A stretch of DNA of 64,000 nt from Solirubrobacter sp963724195 (GTDB lineage Bacteria; Actinomycetota; Thermoleophilia; Solirubrobacterales; Solirubrobacteraceae). The stretch is from positions 169,826 through 233,825 of the forward strand of contig CAVRTQ010000013.1 of the NCBI GenBank assembly GCA_963724195.1, read 5' to 3'. The notes below the pieces were generated by a model that had not been told where the DNA came from, did not search any database, and was given only the letters and a program-made list of their open reading frames with translations. This document shows positions 19,361-28,141 of this stretch, piece by piece. Within the stretch, counting starts at the first letter, position 1. Each line of letters starts with the position of its first letter. The position numbers were made by a program, and so were the translations under genes.

Positions 19361-20134
19361 GTGCCAGCGCGATCGGACCACGCCGCGCTGACCGCACTGG
19401 TCCTGATCCACGGCTTCACCGGCTCCCCGCACGTGTGGGAGCTGGTGCGGCCGCGGCTGGAGCGCCACCACACGCTGTTCACCCCGGCGCTCCCCGGCCA
19501 CCTCGGCGGCCCGAGGCTCCCGGCCACCATCACCCCGACCACGCTCGTCGAAGCCGTCGAGCAGGCGATGGACGAGGCGGGCATCGGCGAAGCGCACGTC
19601 GTCGGCAACTCGCTCGGCGGCTACGTCGCCCTGCAGCTCGCGGCCCGCGGCCGGGCCCGCACCGTCACCGCCCTCGCGCCCGCCGGCGGCTGGGGCACGG
19701 GCGACGACAAACAGGACACGCTCGCGATGAACGAGGAAGCCCACGTCTTCACCCAGGGCGCCGAGCGCAACGCCGCGTTCATCGCCTCGACCCCGCAGGG
19801 CCGCCGCCAGGCCCTGGCGACGATGGCCGAGAACACCGACCACGTCCCGCCCGAGTTCGTCGTGAACGTCATCCGGGCGGGAGCGTTGTGCGTCGAGGCG
19901 CCGCGGATGATCGCCTACGCGGCCCAGTCCGACTGGCCTCTGGAAACGCCGCAGTGCCCCACGCGCATCGTGTGGGGCACCGAGGACAAGCTCCTGCCGT
20001 GGCCGCGGGCCGCCGCGCGCTACCGAGCACAGCTCCCGCACGCCGAGTGGATCGAGCTCGAGGGCGTCGGCCACTGCCCACAGGTGGACGTGCCGATGAT
20101 CACCGCCGAGCTGATCCTCGGCGCTGTCGCTTGA
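19361..20134 (+). CDS. Alpha/beta-fold hydrolase
   Basis: This 257-residue hydrolase starts with GTG 19361. The oxyanion HGFTGSPHVW appears at residue ~17. The nucleophile elbow is VGNSLGGYVA (Ser), the acid lies around VWGTEDKLLPW (Asp), and the His in GVGHCPQVD. A complete catalytic triad is therefore present. It resembles MenH/pimeloyl-type esterases, but the substrate cannot be named. It follows the aminotransferase closely and ends just before the ArsR promoter. Confidence 0.85.
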   Translation: MPARSDHAALTALVLIHGFTGSPHVWELVRPRLERHHTLFTPALPGHLGGPRLPATITPTTLVEAVEQAMDEAGIGEAHVVGNSLGGYVALQLAARGRARTVTALAPAGGWGTGDDKQDTLAMNEEAHVFTQGAERNAAFIASTPQGRRQALATMAENTDHVPPEFVVNVIRAGALCVEAPRMIAYAAQSDWPLETPQCPTRIVWGTEDKLLPWPRAAARYRAQLPHAEWIELEGVGHCPQVDVPMITAELILGAVA

Positions 20135-20165
20135 CATATTCCGATATAGGTATATGTTGTGTCGC
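20131..20165 (+). promoter_or_regulatory. Promoter and palindromic operator of the ArsR/AHSA1 operon (leaderless)
   Basis: A consensus -35 TTGACA lies at 20131-20136. A -10-like TATGTT lies at 20153-20158 after 16 bases, which puts the transcript start at the GTG codon 20166. The mRNA would thus be leaderless. An imperfect 24-base palindrome spans 20134-20157, with perfect ACATAT/ATATGT outer arms and an inner CC...GG pair. It covers the promoter spacer, exactly where an autoregulating ArsR dimer would block polymerase. The AT-richness stands out in this GC-rich window. Confidence 0.7.
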
Positions 20166-20516
20166 GTGGCCCGAGCAGCGACGACAGCGGATGTGTTCAA
20201 CGCGGTGGCCGAGCCGCGCCGGCGCGACATCCTCGACCTCCTGATGGAGGGCGAGCGGCCGGTGAACGACATCGTCGAGCGGCTCGAGCTCGGCCAGCCA
20301 CAAGTGTCAAAGCATCTGAAGGTCCTCCGAGAGGTGGGTCTGGTGGACGCACGCGATGAAGGCCGGATGCGGGTCTACCGCCTCAACGGCCGCGGGCTCA
20401 AGCCCATCCACGACTGGGTCTCGAACTACGAGCGCACCTGGCGCGAGCGCTTCGACGCCCTGGACGTGGTCCTGGAAGAACTCAACGAGAAGGAGGCTCG
20501 CGATGAGCAGTCTTAG
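20166..20516 (+). CDS. ArsR/SmtB family transcriptional regulator
   Basis: This ~116-residue winged-helix repressor has FNAVAEPRRRDILDLLMEG, the recognition region LGQPQVSKHLKVLREVGLV, and a wing at RDEGRMRVYRLNG. No metal-binding Cys motif is present, which is normal for the subgroup paired with AHSA1 proteins. I chose GTG 20166 (MARAATTADVF) over ATG 20154, because the -10 element overlaps the latter. The operon partner starts 14 bases before this stop. Confidence 0.9.
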   Translation: MARAATTADVFNAVAEPRRRDILDLLMEGERPVNDIVERLELGQPQVSKHLKVLREVGLVDARDEGRMRVYRLNGRGLKPIHDWVSNYERTWRERFDALDVVLEELNEKEARDEQS

Positions 20517-21024
20517 CGGCAGCGCAGTGCTGACGACCCCGACGGACACCGAGATCGTGATGGTGCGGGAGTTCGACGCGCCCCCGGAGCTCGTCTGGAA
20601 GGCGTGGACGACGCCTGAGCTGGTCTCGCGCTGGTGGCCCGGCAAGCGCGGCACGATGAAGAGCTGCGAGATCGACCTGCAGGTCGGCGGGCAGTGGCGC
20701 TACGTGATGGAGGCCGGCGAGGGCGGCTTCGAAGTCGGCTTCCACGGCGAGTACCGGGAGATCGAGCCGACCGAGAGGCTCGTCAACACCGAGGTGTTCG
20801 AGGGAGCGCCGCCCGAGGCGGGGGCGGCGCTCAACACGAACACGTTCGAGGCGATCGACGGCGGCCGGACCCGCCTGACGATGGTCACGGCCGTGGACTC
20901 GAAGGAGATCCGCGACATGATCATCGGCACCGGCATGGAGACCGGGGCTCAGGAAGGGCTGGACATCATCGACGAGATCGTCGCCGAGCTCACGGCAGAC
21001 GACCGCGCCAGCGCAACGAAGTGA
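20503..21024 (+). CDS. SRPBCC / AHSA1-type START-fold protein
   Basis: This 173-residue protein of the activator-of-Hsp90-like (AHSA1) SRPBCC family starts at ATG 20503 with AAGGAGG just upstream. Typical motifs are VREFDAPPELVWKAWTTPE, RWWPGKRGTMKSCEIDLQVG and GQWRYVM, with FHGEYREIEPTERL later. The fold has a hydrophobic pocket for small ligands. Pairing with an ArsR repressor is very common in actinobacteria and suggests ligand-linked control, though the ligand is unknown. Its 3' end overlaps the convergent VWA gene by 35 bases. Confidence 0.88.
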   Translation: MSSLSGSAVLTTPTDTEIVMVREFDAPPELVWKAWTTPELVSRWWPGKRGTMKSCEIDLQVGGQWRYVMEAGEGGFEVGFHGEYREIEPTERLVNTEVFEGAPPEAGAALNTNTFEAIDGGRTRLTMVTAVDSKEIRDMIIGTGMETGAQEGLDIIDEIVAELTADDRASATK

Positions 21025-21928
21025 ACGCCGCGCCCGCGAGGGCGAGCAGGCCGAACGCGGCGAAGCCGGCGCTGACTTCCCGCTTCTCGGACTTGGTGCC
21101 GATGCGCGAGCCGAGGGTCTCGTAGACCTCGTCGAGCGCGTCGGCGTCCTCGGCGGTGAACGCACGGCCACCGGAGATCTCCGCGACCTGCGCCAGCGCC
21201 TCGGGGTCGGGCGGGACGGGCATGGTCTGGCCGAAGTTGCCCTCGACCACGCCCTCGGGCGTGCCGAGCGCGACGGTGTAGATCGGGACGTTGGCCGCGC
21301 GGGCGCGCTGCGCGACCTCGGCCGGGTCCTGGCCGTTCTGGCTCGCGCCGTCCGACAGCAGCACGATCGCGGCCGGTGGCGGGTTCTCATCGTCGGTCTC
21401 CAGCGCCTGCAGCGCGGAGTCCAGCGCGTCGCCGGTCGCGGTGCCGCCCTCGGCCTGCAACGCGGTCAGCGTCGACTCGACCGTCAGGCGGTCCTGCGTC
21501 GGGCGCAGCACGGTGTGCGGGCCGTCGGCGAAGGCCACGAGGCCGACCTGCAGCTGCTCGGGCACGTTCTTGAGGAACCGGTCGGCGGCCTGCTTGGCCG
21601 CCGCCAGCCGGTTGGGCTGCACGTCGACGGCGTTCATCGAGCCGGAGGTGTCGGTCACGAGCATCACGCTCGCCCGTTCCACCGGCACGGCGACCGTGGC
21701 CTCGGGACGTGCGAGCGCGATCGCCATCCCGGCCAGCGCCAGCATCAGCAGCGCGGGCGGGAGGTGCTTGCGCACGCGGCCGTGCTTGGGCGCGACCGCG
21801 GCGAGCGTCGCCGCCGCGGGGAACCGGATCACGTACTTGGACGGCTTGCGGCGGCTGAACCACAGCGCCGCGAGCGCGATCGGGATGACCGCCAGGCCGG
21901 CCAGGAAGAGCGGTGCCTGGAAACTCAT
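20990..21928 (-). CDS. VWA-domain membrane protein (BatA-like)
   Basis: This 312-residue protein has an N-terminal helix (FQAPLFLAGLAVIPIALAA), a second helix near 60, and a von Willebrand A domain with a MIDAS motif DTSGSMNAVD. The motif GGTATGDALD and the LLSDGASQNG segment follow. A C-terminal membrane helix precedes a short basic tail. In MoxR/Bat systems such proteins display a metal-dependent adhesion domain outside the cell. It is the third gene of the moxR-DUF58-VWA unit, with its start overlapping the DUF58 stop as ATGA. A close relative lies at 27.2-28.1 kb. Confidence 0.88.
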   Translation of the reverse strand: MSFQAPLFLAGLAVIPIALAALWFSRRKPSKYVIRFPAAATLAAVAPKHGRVRKHLPPALLMLALAGMAIALARPEATVAVPVERASVMLVTDTSGSMNAVDVQPNRLAAAKQAADRFLKNVPEQLQVGLVAFADGPHTVLRPTQDRLTVESTLTALQAEGGTATGDALDSALQALETDDENPPPAAIVLLSDGASQNGQDPAEVAQRARAANVPIYTVALGTPEGVVEGNFGQTMPVPPDPEALAQVAEISGGRAFTAEDADALDEVYETLGSRIGTKSEKREVSAGFAAFGLLALAGAAFTSLRWRGRLP

Positions 21929-22836
21929 CTGAGGCTCCTTCCGAGGGCTCGTAGCCAGTCTTGATCGGTGCCCACCGTCACGTGGCGCGCACGGGCGGAG
22001 CGCAGGTGGGACTTCAGCTCGTCCCGGCGGCCCAGCTCGGCGGCGGCGAAGCGGCGCCGCAGCTCGGCGCTGGAGGAGTCGGCCTCGACCCGCTGACCCG
22101 TCTCGGGGTCCACGAGCGTGAGATGGCCGACGTCGGGCAGCTCGCCCTCGCGCGGGTCGAAGACCTCGACGGCGAGCACGTCGTGGCGGGCGCCGAGGGC
22201 GCGGAGCGCCCGCGCCCACTCCGGCGCCGCCGCGCGTCGCGCGGCCGCGTCGCGCGGCTCGCCGGCGGCCACGGCGGCTCCCTCGCGAAAGTCACTCACG
22301 ACCACGACGAGGCTGTGGCCCCGCGCGAGGCGGTTGATGCGGCGCATCCCTTGGGCGAGCGCGTCCTCGGGCGCGTGCCCGTCTTCGGCGACGCCCTTCG
22401 CCAGGGCGCGGCGCAGGTGCACCAGCGCGGAGCGACCGGCGCTCGGCGGCAGCTGCTGCGGGTCCGGGGAACCGCACGTGAGCAGGCCGATGCGGCCGGC
22501 GCGGCGCACCGCGAGGCGGCCGATCACGAGCGCGACACCTTCCGCGACGTCCGACTTCAGGCGCTCCGCGGTGCCGAACGCCATGCTCGCCGAGACGTCC
22601 ACGAGCACCCACGTCGTGAGCGTGCGCTCGGGGATGTGGTCGCGCACGTGCGGATGGCCGGTGCGCGCGGTGGCGGCGGCGTCGAGCTTGCGGACGTCGT
22701 CGCCGACCTGGTACGGCCGGATCTGCGCGAGCTCGGTCCCCACGCCCAGGCCCGCCGCGCGCCGCTCACCCGGAAGGGCGCCGGCCGCGCGGTTGGCGAG
22801 GACGAGGTCGAGCGCCTCGACCAGCGCCGCCTGCAT
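21925..22836 (-). CDS. DUF58 domain-containing protein
   Basis: This 303-residue soluble protein carries the DUF58 signature GVGTELAQIRPYQVGDDVRK followed by a VWA-like VDVSASMAFGTAE. DUF58 proteins accompany MoxR AAA+ ATPases. They are thought to be substrates or adaptors in assembling protein complexes. It lies 45 bases downstream of moxR and overlaps the VWA gene by four bases. Confidence 0.88.
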   Translation of the reverse strand: MQAALVEALDLVLANRAAGALPGERRAAGLGVGTELAQIRPYQVGDDVRKLDAAATARTGHPHVRDHIPERTLTTWVLVDVSASMAFGTAERLKSDVAEGVALVIGRLAVRRAGRIGLLTCGSPDPQQLPPSAGRSALVHLRRALAKGVAEDGHAPEDALAQGMRRINRLARGHSLVVVVSDFREGAAVAAGEPRDAAARRAAAPEWARALRALGARHDVLAVEVFDPREGELPDVGHLTLVDPETGQRVEADSSSAELRRRFAAAELGRRDELKSHLRSARARHVTVGTDQDWLRALGRSLR

Positions 22837-22881
22837 CGGGCCCGGGCCTTGCGACCCAGGCGGGGAAGCGAGCAGCGCTGC

Positions 22882-23916
<1,035 letters not shown>

Positions 23917-24055
23917 GACGTCGAGCCTGGCGGGCGGTCCGTCAGATCCGCATAAGCGGTGCCTGAGACCTCGGCGCTCTCCGCGTGCGCGCCCGCACGC
24001 AGGTTGTTACACGCCGTTGATCGGGCGTTGAGCCAGTGAACCTACCTTGACTCGC

Positions 24056-24710
24056 ATGCGCATCCTCGTCGCCGAAGACCACCCGCGGATCGCCTCTGCC
24101 GTCGCGCGTGGGTTGCGTCGCGAGGGCATGGCGGTCGATGTCGCCGAAGACGGTGCCTCCGCGCTGTACAAGGCGCGCATCAATCCCTACGACATCGTCG
24201 TGCTCGACCGTGACCTGCCCGAGGTGCACGGCGACGACGTCTGCCGCGCGCTGACCGCCGAGCAGCCGCGCACGAAGGTGCTGATGTTGACCGCGGCGCG
24301 CTCCACCGACGATCTGGTCGAAGGGCTCGCGCTGGGCGCCGACGACTACTTGTCCAAGCCCTTCCGGTTCGCCGAGCTGGTCGCGCGGCTGCGCGCGCTG
24401 GGCCGGCGCACGGGCGAGGCGCGGCCGCCGGTCTTGAGCGCCGGGGACGTCGTGCTGGACCCCTCGCGGCGTGAAGCGAGCCGCGGCGGGAAGGACCTCG
24501 AGCTCACGCCCAAGGAGTTCGCGGTCCTGGAGGCGCTGATGGAGGCCCAGGGCGCCGTCGTCACGCCCGAGACGCTGCTCGAGCGCGCGTGGGACGAGAT
24601 GCTCGATCCGCTTTCGCAACACGGTGCGCATGACCGTGATGGGGCTGCGCCGCAAGCTCGGCGAGCCCGCCCTGATCGAGACGGTCCGCGGGAGCGGCTA
24701 CCGCCTTTGA
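24056..24710 (+). CDS. OmpR/PhoB-type response regulator (frameshifted)
   Basis: The receiver domain MRILVAEDHPRIASAVARGL has the phospho-Asp in VVLDRDLPEVHG and the Lys in DDYLSKPFRF. The winged-helix output begins ELTPKEFAVLEALMEAQG. A one-base shift near 24612 separates DEMLDP from RNTVRMTVMGLRRKLG, and the gene ends ETVRGSGYRL at TGA 24710. The start is ATG 24056. The stop overlaps the kinase start as TTGA. Confidence 0.87.
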
Positions 24711-25612
24711 TCTCCAACCTGCGTGTCCGGCTGACCGTCATCTACGGCGGCATCTTCTTCGTCTTCGTGGCGGTGCTGCTCGGCGCCTCCTACTGGCTGA
24801 TGGGACGCCACCTGCACCGCACCCTCGGCGAGATCGCCGCGGACAACGCGCAGGCCCAGCTCGGCGCGCAGTACCTGCTGTTCCTGGCCGGCGCGACCCT
24901 CGTCGCCGGCGCGTTGGGCTGGTGGCTCGCGGGGCGGGAGCTGCGCTCGATGCAGAGCGCCTTCGACGCCCGCGAGCGCTTCGTGGCCAACGCCTCGCAC
25001 GAGCTGCGCTCCCCGCTGACCGTGATCCGCACCGAAGCCGACGTCACGATGGCCAACCCCGACGCCGATCTCGCCGAGTTCCGCGCCATGGGGAACGAGA
25101 TCGTCAACGCGGTCGAGGACATGGACGCGCTGCTCGACGGCCTGATGGTGCTCGCGCGGTCGGGCCACGGGCTGGCGGGCGTCGAGTCGGTGGACCTGGC
25201 CGCAGCCGCTCGAGCCGCGGCGAAGCGTGTGCGTGCGGGTGGCGTGCACGTGCGGTTGGACCTGGAGCCCGCGGGGGTGCGCGGCGAGCGGCGGCTGCTC
25301 GAGCGCCTGGCCGCGAACTTGATCGAGAACGGGGTGCGGTACAACGCGCCGGGTGGGTTCGTGTCGGTGTCGACGCGTGCTTCTGCGGACGGGGCGGTGC
25401 TCGACGTGGTCAACAGCGGGCCGCGGGTGGATCCCGCTGTGGCGGCGCGGTTGACCGAGCCGTTCGAGCGTGGCGGCCGCACCGGCACGCACGGTGCGGG
25501 GCTGGGGCTGTCGATCGTGCGGAGCGTGGCCGAGGCACACGGGGGACGGCTGGCTTTGTCGCCGCGTGCCGAGGGTGGTCTCTCCGTGCGCGTCTCGCTG
25601 CCGGCCGCGTGA
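24707..25612 (+). CDS. Sensor histidine kinase
   Basis: This ~301-residue kinase begins at TTG 24707 (ISNLRVRLTVIYGGIFFVF). It has two membrane helices and only a very short sensor loop, so the cue may be intramembrane. The H-box is ERFVANASHELRSPLTVIRT, the N-box LAANLIENGVRYNAPGG, and the G-boxes GAGLGLSIVRSVAEAHGG. It is coupled to the response regulator by a TTGA overlap. The target genes are unknown; the nearby HtrA protease and VWA genes are plausible. Confidence 0.88.
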   Translation: MISNLRVRLTVIYGGIFFVFVAVLLGASYWLMGRHLHRTLGEIAADNAQAQLGAQYLLFLAGATLVAGALGWWLAGRELRSMQSAFDARERFVANASHELRSPLTVIRTEADVTMANPDADLAEFRAMGNEIVNAVEDMDALLDGLMVLARSGHGLAGVESVDLAAAARAAAKRVRAGGVHVRLDLEPAGVRGERRLLERLAANLIENGVRYNAPGGFVSVSTRASADGAVLDVVNSGPRVDPAVAARLTEPFERGGRTGTHGAGLGLSIVRSVAEAHGGRLALSPRAEGGLSVRVSLPAA

Positions 25613-25860
25613 ACGGCGAGCACACCCGCGGCCGCCGCAGCTCGCGCGATCGGTTTCGCGTGCGGGCCTCTTGACGCCGACGCGAGCTGGCGTACGTCTT
25701 TCACGCGAGGCGATGCCACGCGAGTCACTGCCGATATACGTCGAACGTCCTCGCGCGCCCGAGTGGCGCGTTGCCGCTCGCGCGCCACGCGAGTCGATCA
25801 CCGCGACCTCAGTCGCGCTCGCGTGGCTACGAGCGGCGCAGACGTCGCACGCTTCGCGTG
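25613..25860. repeat. Gene-free stretch with repeated CACGCGAG motif
   Basis: The 248 bases between the kinase stop and the GNAT stop carry no plausible gene. The octamer CACGCGAG occurs at 25702, 25717 and 25786 in the same direction, and its inverse CTCGCGTG at 25818. Several shorter CGCG variants lie around them. Both flanking genes end here, so it is a convergent, terminator-type space rather than a promoter. Confidence 0.35.
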
Positions 25861-26295
25861 TCACGCGGCTCGGGCCAGCTCCAGGAACACGAGGTCGTGG
25901 CCCACGGAGGGCTCGCGGCGCGTCTCCACGAAGCCGTGCTTCTCGTAGAGACGCAGGTTGCCCGTGCTGCGCTCGCCCGTGAACAGCCAGGTGCCGCCGG
26001 CGGAGATGGCGGCGCGGAGCAGCGCGGTGCCGAGGCCCGCGCCCTGCTTGTCGGGCACGACGCACAGGCGAGCGACCTCGCCCGTCGGCATCACGCGCAC
26101 CGCGCCCACCAGCCGCGCGCCTTCGCGCGCGCCGAGGACGACGACGTCGTCGCGCGCCAGCACCGCGACGACCTGCTCCAACGTCTCGCGCAGGGGCGGG
26201 AGGAACTGGTCGTAGACCATGCTCTCGCCGACGTAGGCGGCGCGCTGGATCGTGAGCAGCTCGCCCGCGTCGTCGACACCCAGGGGGCTGATCAT
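25861..26295 (-). CDS. GNAT family N-acetyltransferase
   Basis: This 144-residue acetyltransferase contains LVGAVRVMPTGEVARLCVVP. The acetyl-CoA loop is DKQGAGLGTALLRAA, and GNLRLYEKHGFVETRR closes the fold. The substrate is not predictable. The ATG start at 26295 overlaps the upstream HIRAN-gene stop (ATGA), so the two are translated together. Confidence 0.87.
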   Translation of the reverse strand: MISPLGVDDAGELLTIQRAAYVGESMVYDQFLPPLRETLEQVVAVLARDDVVVLGAREGARLVGAVRVMPTGEVARLCVVPDKQGAGLGTALLRAAISAGGTWLFTGERSTGNLRLYEKHGFVETRREPSVGHDLVFLELARAA

Positions 26296-26765
26296 CGGAC
26301 GCGCAGCTCCGCGGGCTCGCGGGACAGCAGCATCGTCACGCCGGTGCGCGGGTCACGGGGCGAGCGGCGCTGTTCGCGCAGCACCAGCGCGCTCCAGCCG
26401 ACCACGTCCACCGTGTACTCGCGCGGGACGTAGCCCAACGGCGTTCCGTCGCTGAGGTCCACGGCCACGGCGGACGGGTCGTGCGGGTTGTCCGGTTCCG
26501 GCCGCAGGGTCAGCGCCGAACCGGGCGCGGCCAGCGCCGAAGCCAACGCGTCCGGGCGGTGGAACGCACCCGCCACGTGCGTGACGAGCAGCCCCGCCGG
26601 GACCTCGCCGCGGCCGAGGAAGCGGCCTGCAGCGTCGACGAGCTGGTAGCCGGCGACCCAGACCGCGCCACCGTCGTCCGGGTACCAGTACCGCTCTTGA
26701 TGCTCGACCTCGACGATCACTGGGTAGGGGAGACTGACATGGAGCTGCACAAGACTGTCGGGCAC
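26292..26765 (-). CDS. HIRAN-domain protein
   Basis: The product is up to 157 residues. The C-terminal half has a HIRAN-type signature: LRPEPDNPHDPSAVAV, DGTPLGYVPREY. HIRAN domains bind single-stranded or 3' DNA ends and are usually attached to nucleases or helicases. Here the domain stands alone with an N-terminal beta-rich part (RYWYPDDGGAVWVAGYQLVD). Start GTG 26765 would overlap the divergent 60-residue gene by 27 bases, so a slightly later start is possible. It is coupled to the GNAT gene. Confidence 0.6.
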   Translation of the reverse strand: MPDSLVQLHVSLPYPVIVEVEHQERYWYPDDGGAVWVAGYQLVDAAGRFLGRGEVPAGLLVTHVAGAFHRPDALASALAAPGSALTLRPEPDNPHDPSAVAVDLSDGTPLGYVPREYTVDVVGWSALVLREQRRSPRDPRTGVTMLLSREPAELRVR

Positions 26766-26921
26766 GCGGGACTCATCGGATGGCGGGAGAAGGTCGCGGA
26801 CGTCGTCGCGCCGCGCGCGCCGATCAACGACGACACCGCGCGGGCGCTGATCGGCGGCGCGTTCTTCGTGCTGTCTGTCTACTACGTGATTCAGACGATC
26901 ATCAGGGTCGTGAAGGACTAG
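26739..26921 (+). CDS. Small single-pass membrane protein (60 aa)
   Basis: ATG 26739 follows a good AGGGGAG ribosome site. The product MELHKTVGHAGLIGWREKVA has a predicted C-terminal membrane helix (IGGAFFVLSVYYVIQTIIRV) and ends VVKD. No family is recognised. Its start region overlaps the antisense start region of the HIRAN gene, which could interfere with expression of that gene. Confidence 0.55.
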   Translation: MELHKTVGHAGLIGWREKVADVVAPRAPINDDTARALIGGAFFVLSVYYVIQTIIRVVKD

Positions 26922-26958
26922 ACCTTGACGGAGCGGGACGCGGCCGCATGTGCGGACA

Positions 26959-27198
26959 CTACACGCGCGGCTGAGAGCGCTCCCGCGTTTCCTTGCGTTC
27001 CCACTTGTCGCAGTCGTAGCCGCCGCGCTGCCGCTTCTCGAGCACGAGCTCCGGCGACGGCGCCGCGGGCGTCGGGGTGGCGGCGGCGATGGCGAGCGTA
27101 CGGTCCACGCTCGTCATCCCGTGTAGAGAAGCACCGAGCAGTCCCACGCCCGCCACCAATGTGGCGGCAAATCCGGCCTTGCGCATGCCCACATTCAA
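26959..27198 (-). CDS. Small exported or membrane-anchored hypothetical protein
   Basis: This 79-residue (or 75, from ATG 27186) protein has an N-terminal hydrophobic segment, RKAGFAATLVAGVGLLGASL. A Thr/Pro/Ala stretch and a charged tail (RGGYDCDKWERKETRER) follow. It is probably secreted or anchored. No known family. It lies 22 bases upstream of nothing on its own strand and is likely monocistronic. Confidence 0.45.
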   Translation of the reverse strand: MNVGMRKAGFAATLVAGVGLLGASLHGMTSVDRTLAIAAATPTPAAPSPELVLEKRQRGGYDCDKWERKETRERSQPRV

Positions 27199-27220
27199 GC
27201 CCCGGTTGCTGAACGCAACC

Positions 27221-28141
27221 TCAAAGCAACCGACGAAACCACCTAAGAGAGAGCCCGCCGCCCATCAGCAGCAGGATCGCGGCACCACCCGCGAACGCGC
27301 TCGTGACCTCGCGCTTCTCCATCTTGGTCGCGACTTCCGACCCGAGCTGCTCGTACACCGCGGACAACGCGTCGGACTGGTCGGCGGTGAACGCCTCGCC
27401 GCCCGAGCGCTCCGCGATCTGGCGCAGCGTGTCGACGTCCGGCGGGACCGCGTCGCCGTTGGGCAGCGTCCCCGACGCCGTGCCCAGCGCGACGGTGTAG
27501 ATCGGCACCCCGGCCTCCTTGGCCTCGTCGGCGATCGGCAGCGGGTCCTGCCCGTGCGTCGCCTTGCCGTCGGAGAGCAGCACGATCGCGCCCGGCGCCT
27601 TCTGCGAGCGGATCATCGCCAGCGACGTGGCGAGCGCGTCACCGGTCGCGGTGCCGCCACTCGGGGTCATCGCGGCCTCCAGCGCACTGCGCACCTCACC
27701 CCGGTCGGTGGTCGGGGAGGACACGGCCTGCGCGCGATGGTTGAACACCACGCCGCCGACCCGCACCCGGTCAGGCACCTCGTCCAGGAACGCCTCGCCC
27801 GCGTCCTTCGCGGCCTCGAGCCGCGAAGGCGCCACGTCCGTGGCCATCATCGACCCGGAGTGATCCATGGCGAGCACGATCGTCGCCTGCTCGGCCGGCA
27901 CCGCCACGCTCACCTGCGGACGAGCCAGCGCGGCGATCAGCGCCGCGGTCGCGAGGCCCGCGAGACCGAGCGGGAGGTGACGGCGCCAGCCGGGCGAGCG
28001 CGGGACGGCCGAGACCGCCACACGAGGGGACGCGAACGCCGCCGCCGCGCGACGGCGGCGACGTTCGGTGAACACGTAGGCCACGCACAGCGCCGGGATC
28101 AGCGCCAGGCCGACCAGCAGCCATGGGGACTGGAAGCTCAC
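27221..28141 (-). CDS. Second VWA-domain membrane protein (BatA-like paralogue)
   Basis: This 306-residue protein has the same plan as the 21 kb VWA gene. It has an N-terminal helix (FQSPWLLVGLALIPALCVAY), a second helix, a MIDAS motif MDHSGSMMATD, SGGTATGDALA, LLSDGKATHGQD and a C-terminal helix. The two proteins are clearly paralogous through MSFQ...P. This copy has no MoxR or DUF58 partner. Instead its GTG start overlaps the HtrA stop as GTGA, so it is co-translated with the protease. Confidence 0.87.
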   Translation of the reverse strand: MSFQSPWLLVGLALIPALCVAYVFTERRRRRAAAAFASPRVAVSAVPRSPGWRRHLPLGLAGLATAALIAALARPQVSVAVPAEQATIVLAMDHSGSMMATDVAPSRLEAAKDAGEAFLDEVPDRVRVGGVVFNHRAQAVSSPTTDRGEVRSALEAAMTPSGGTATGDALATSLAMIRSQKAPGAIVLLSDGKATHGQDPLPIADEAKEAGVPIYTVALGTASGTLPNGDAVPPDVDTLRQIAERSGGEAFTADQSDALSAVYEQLGSEVATKMEKREVTSAFAGGAAILLLMGGGLSLRWFRRLL

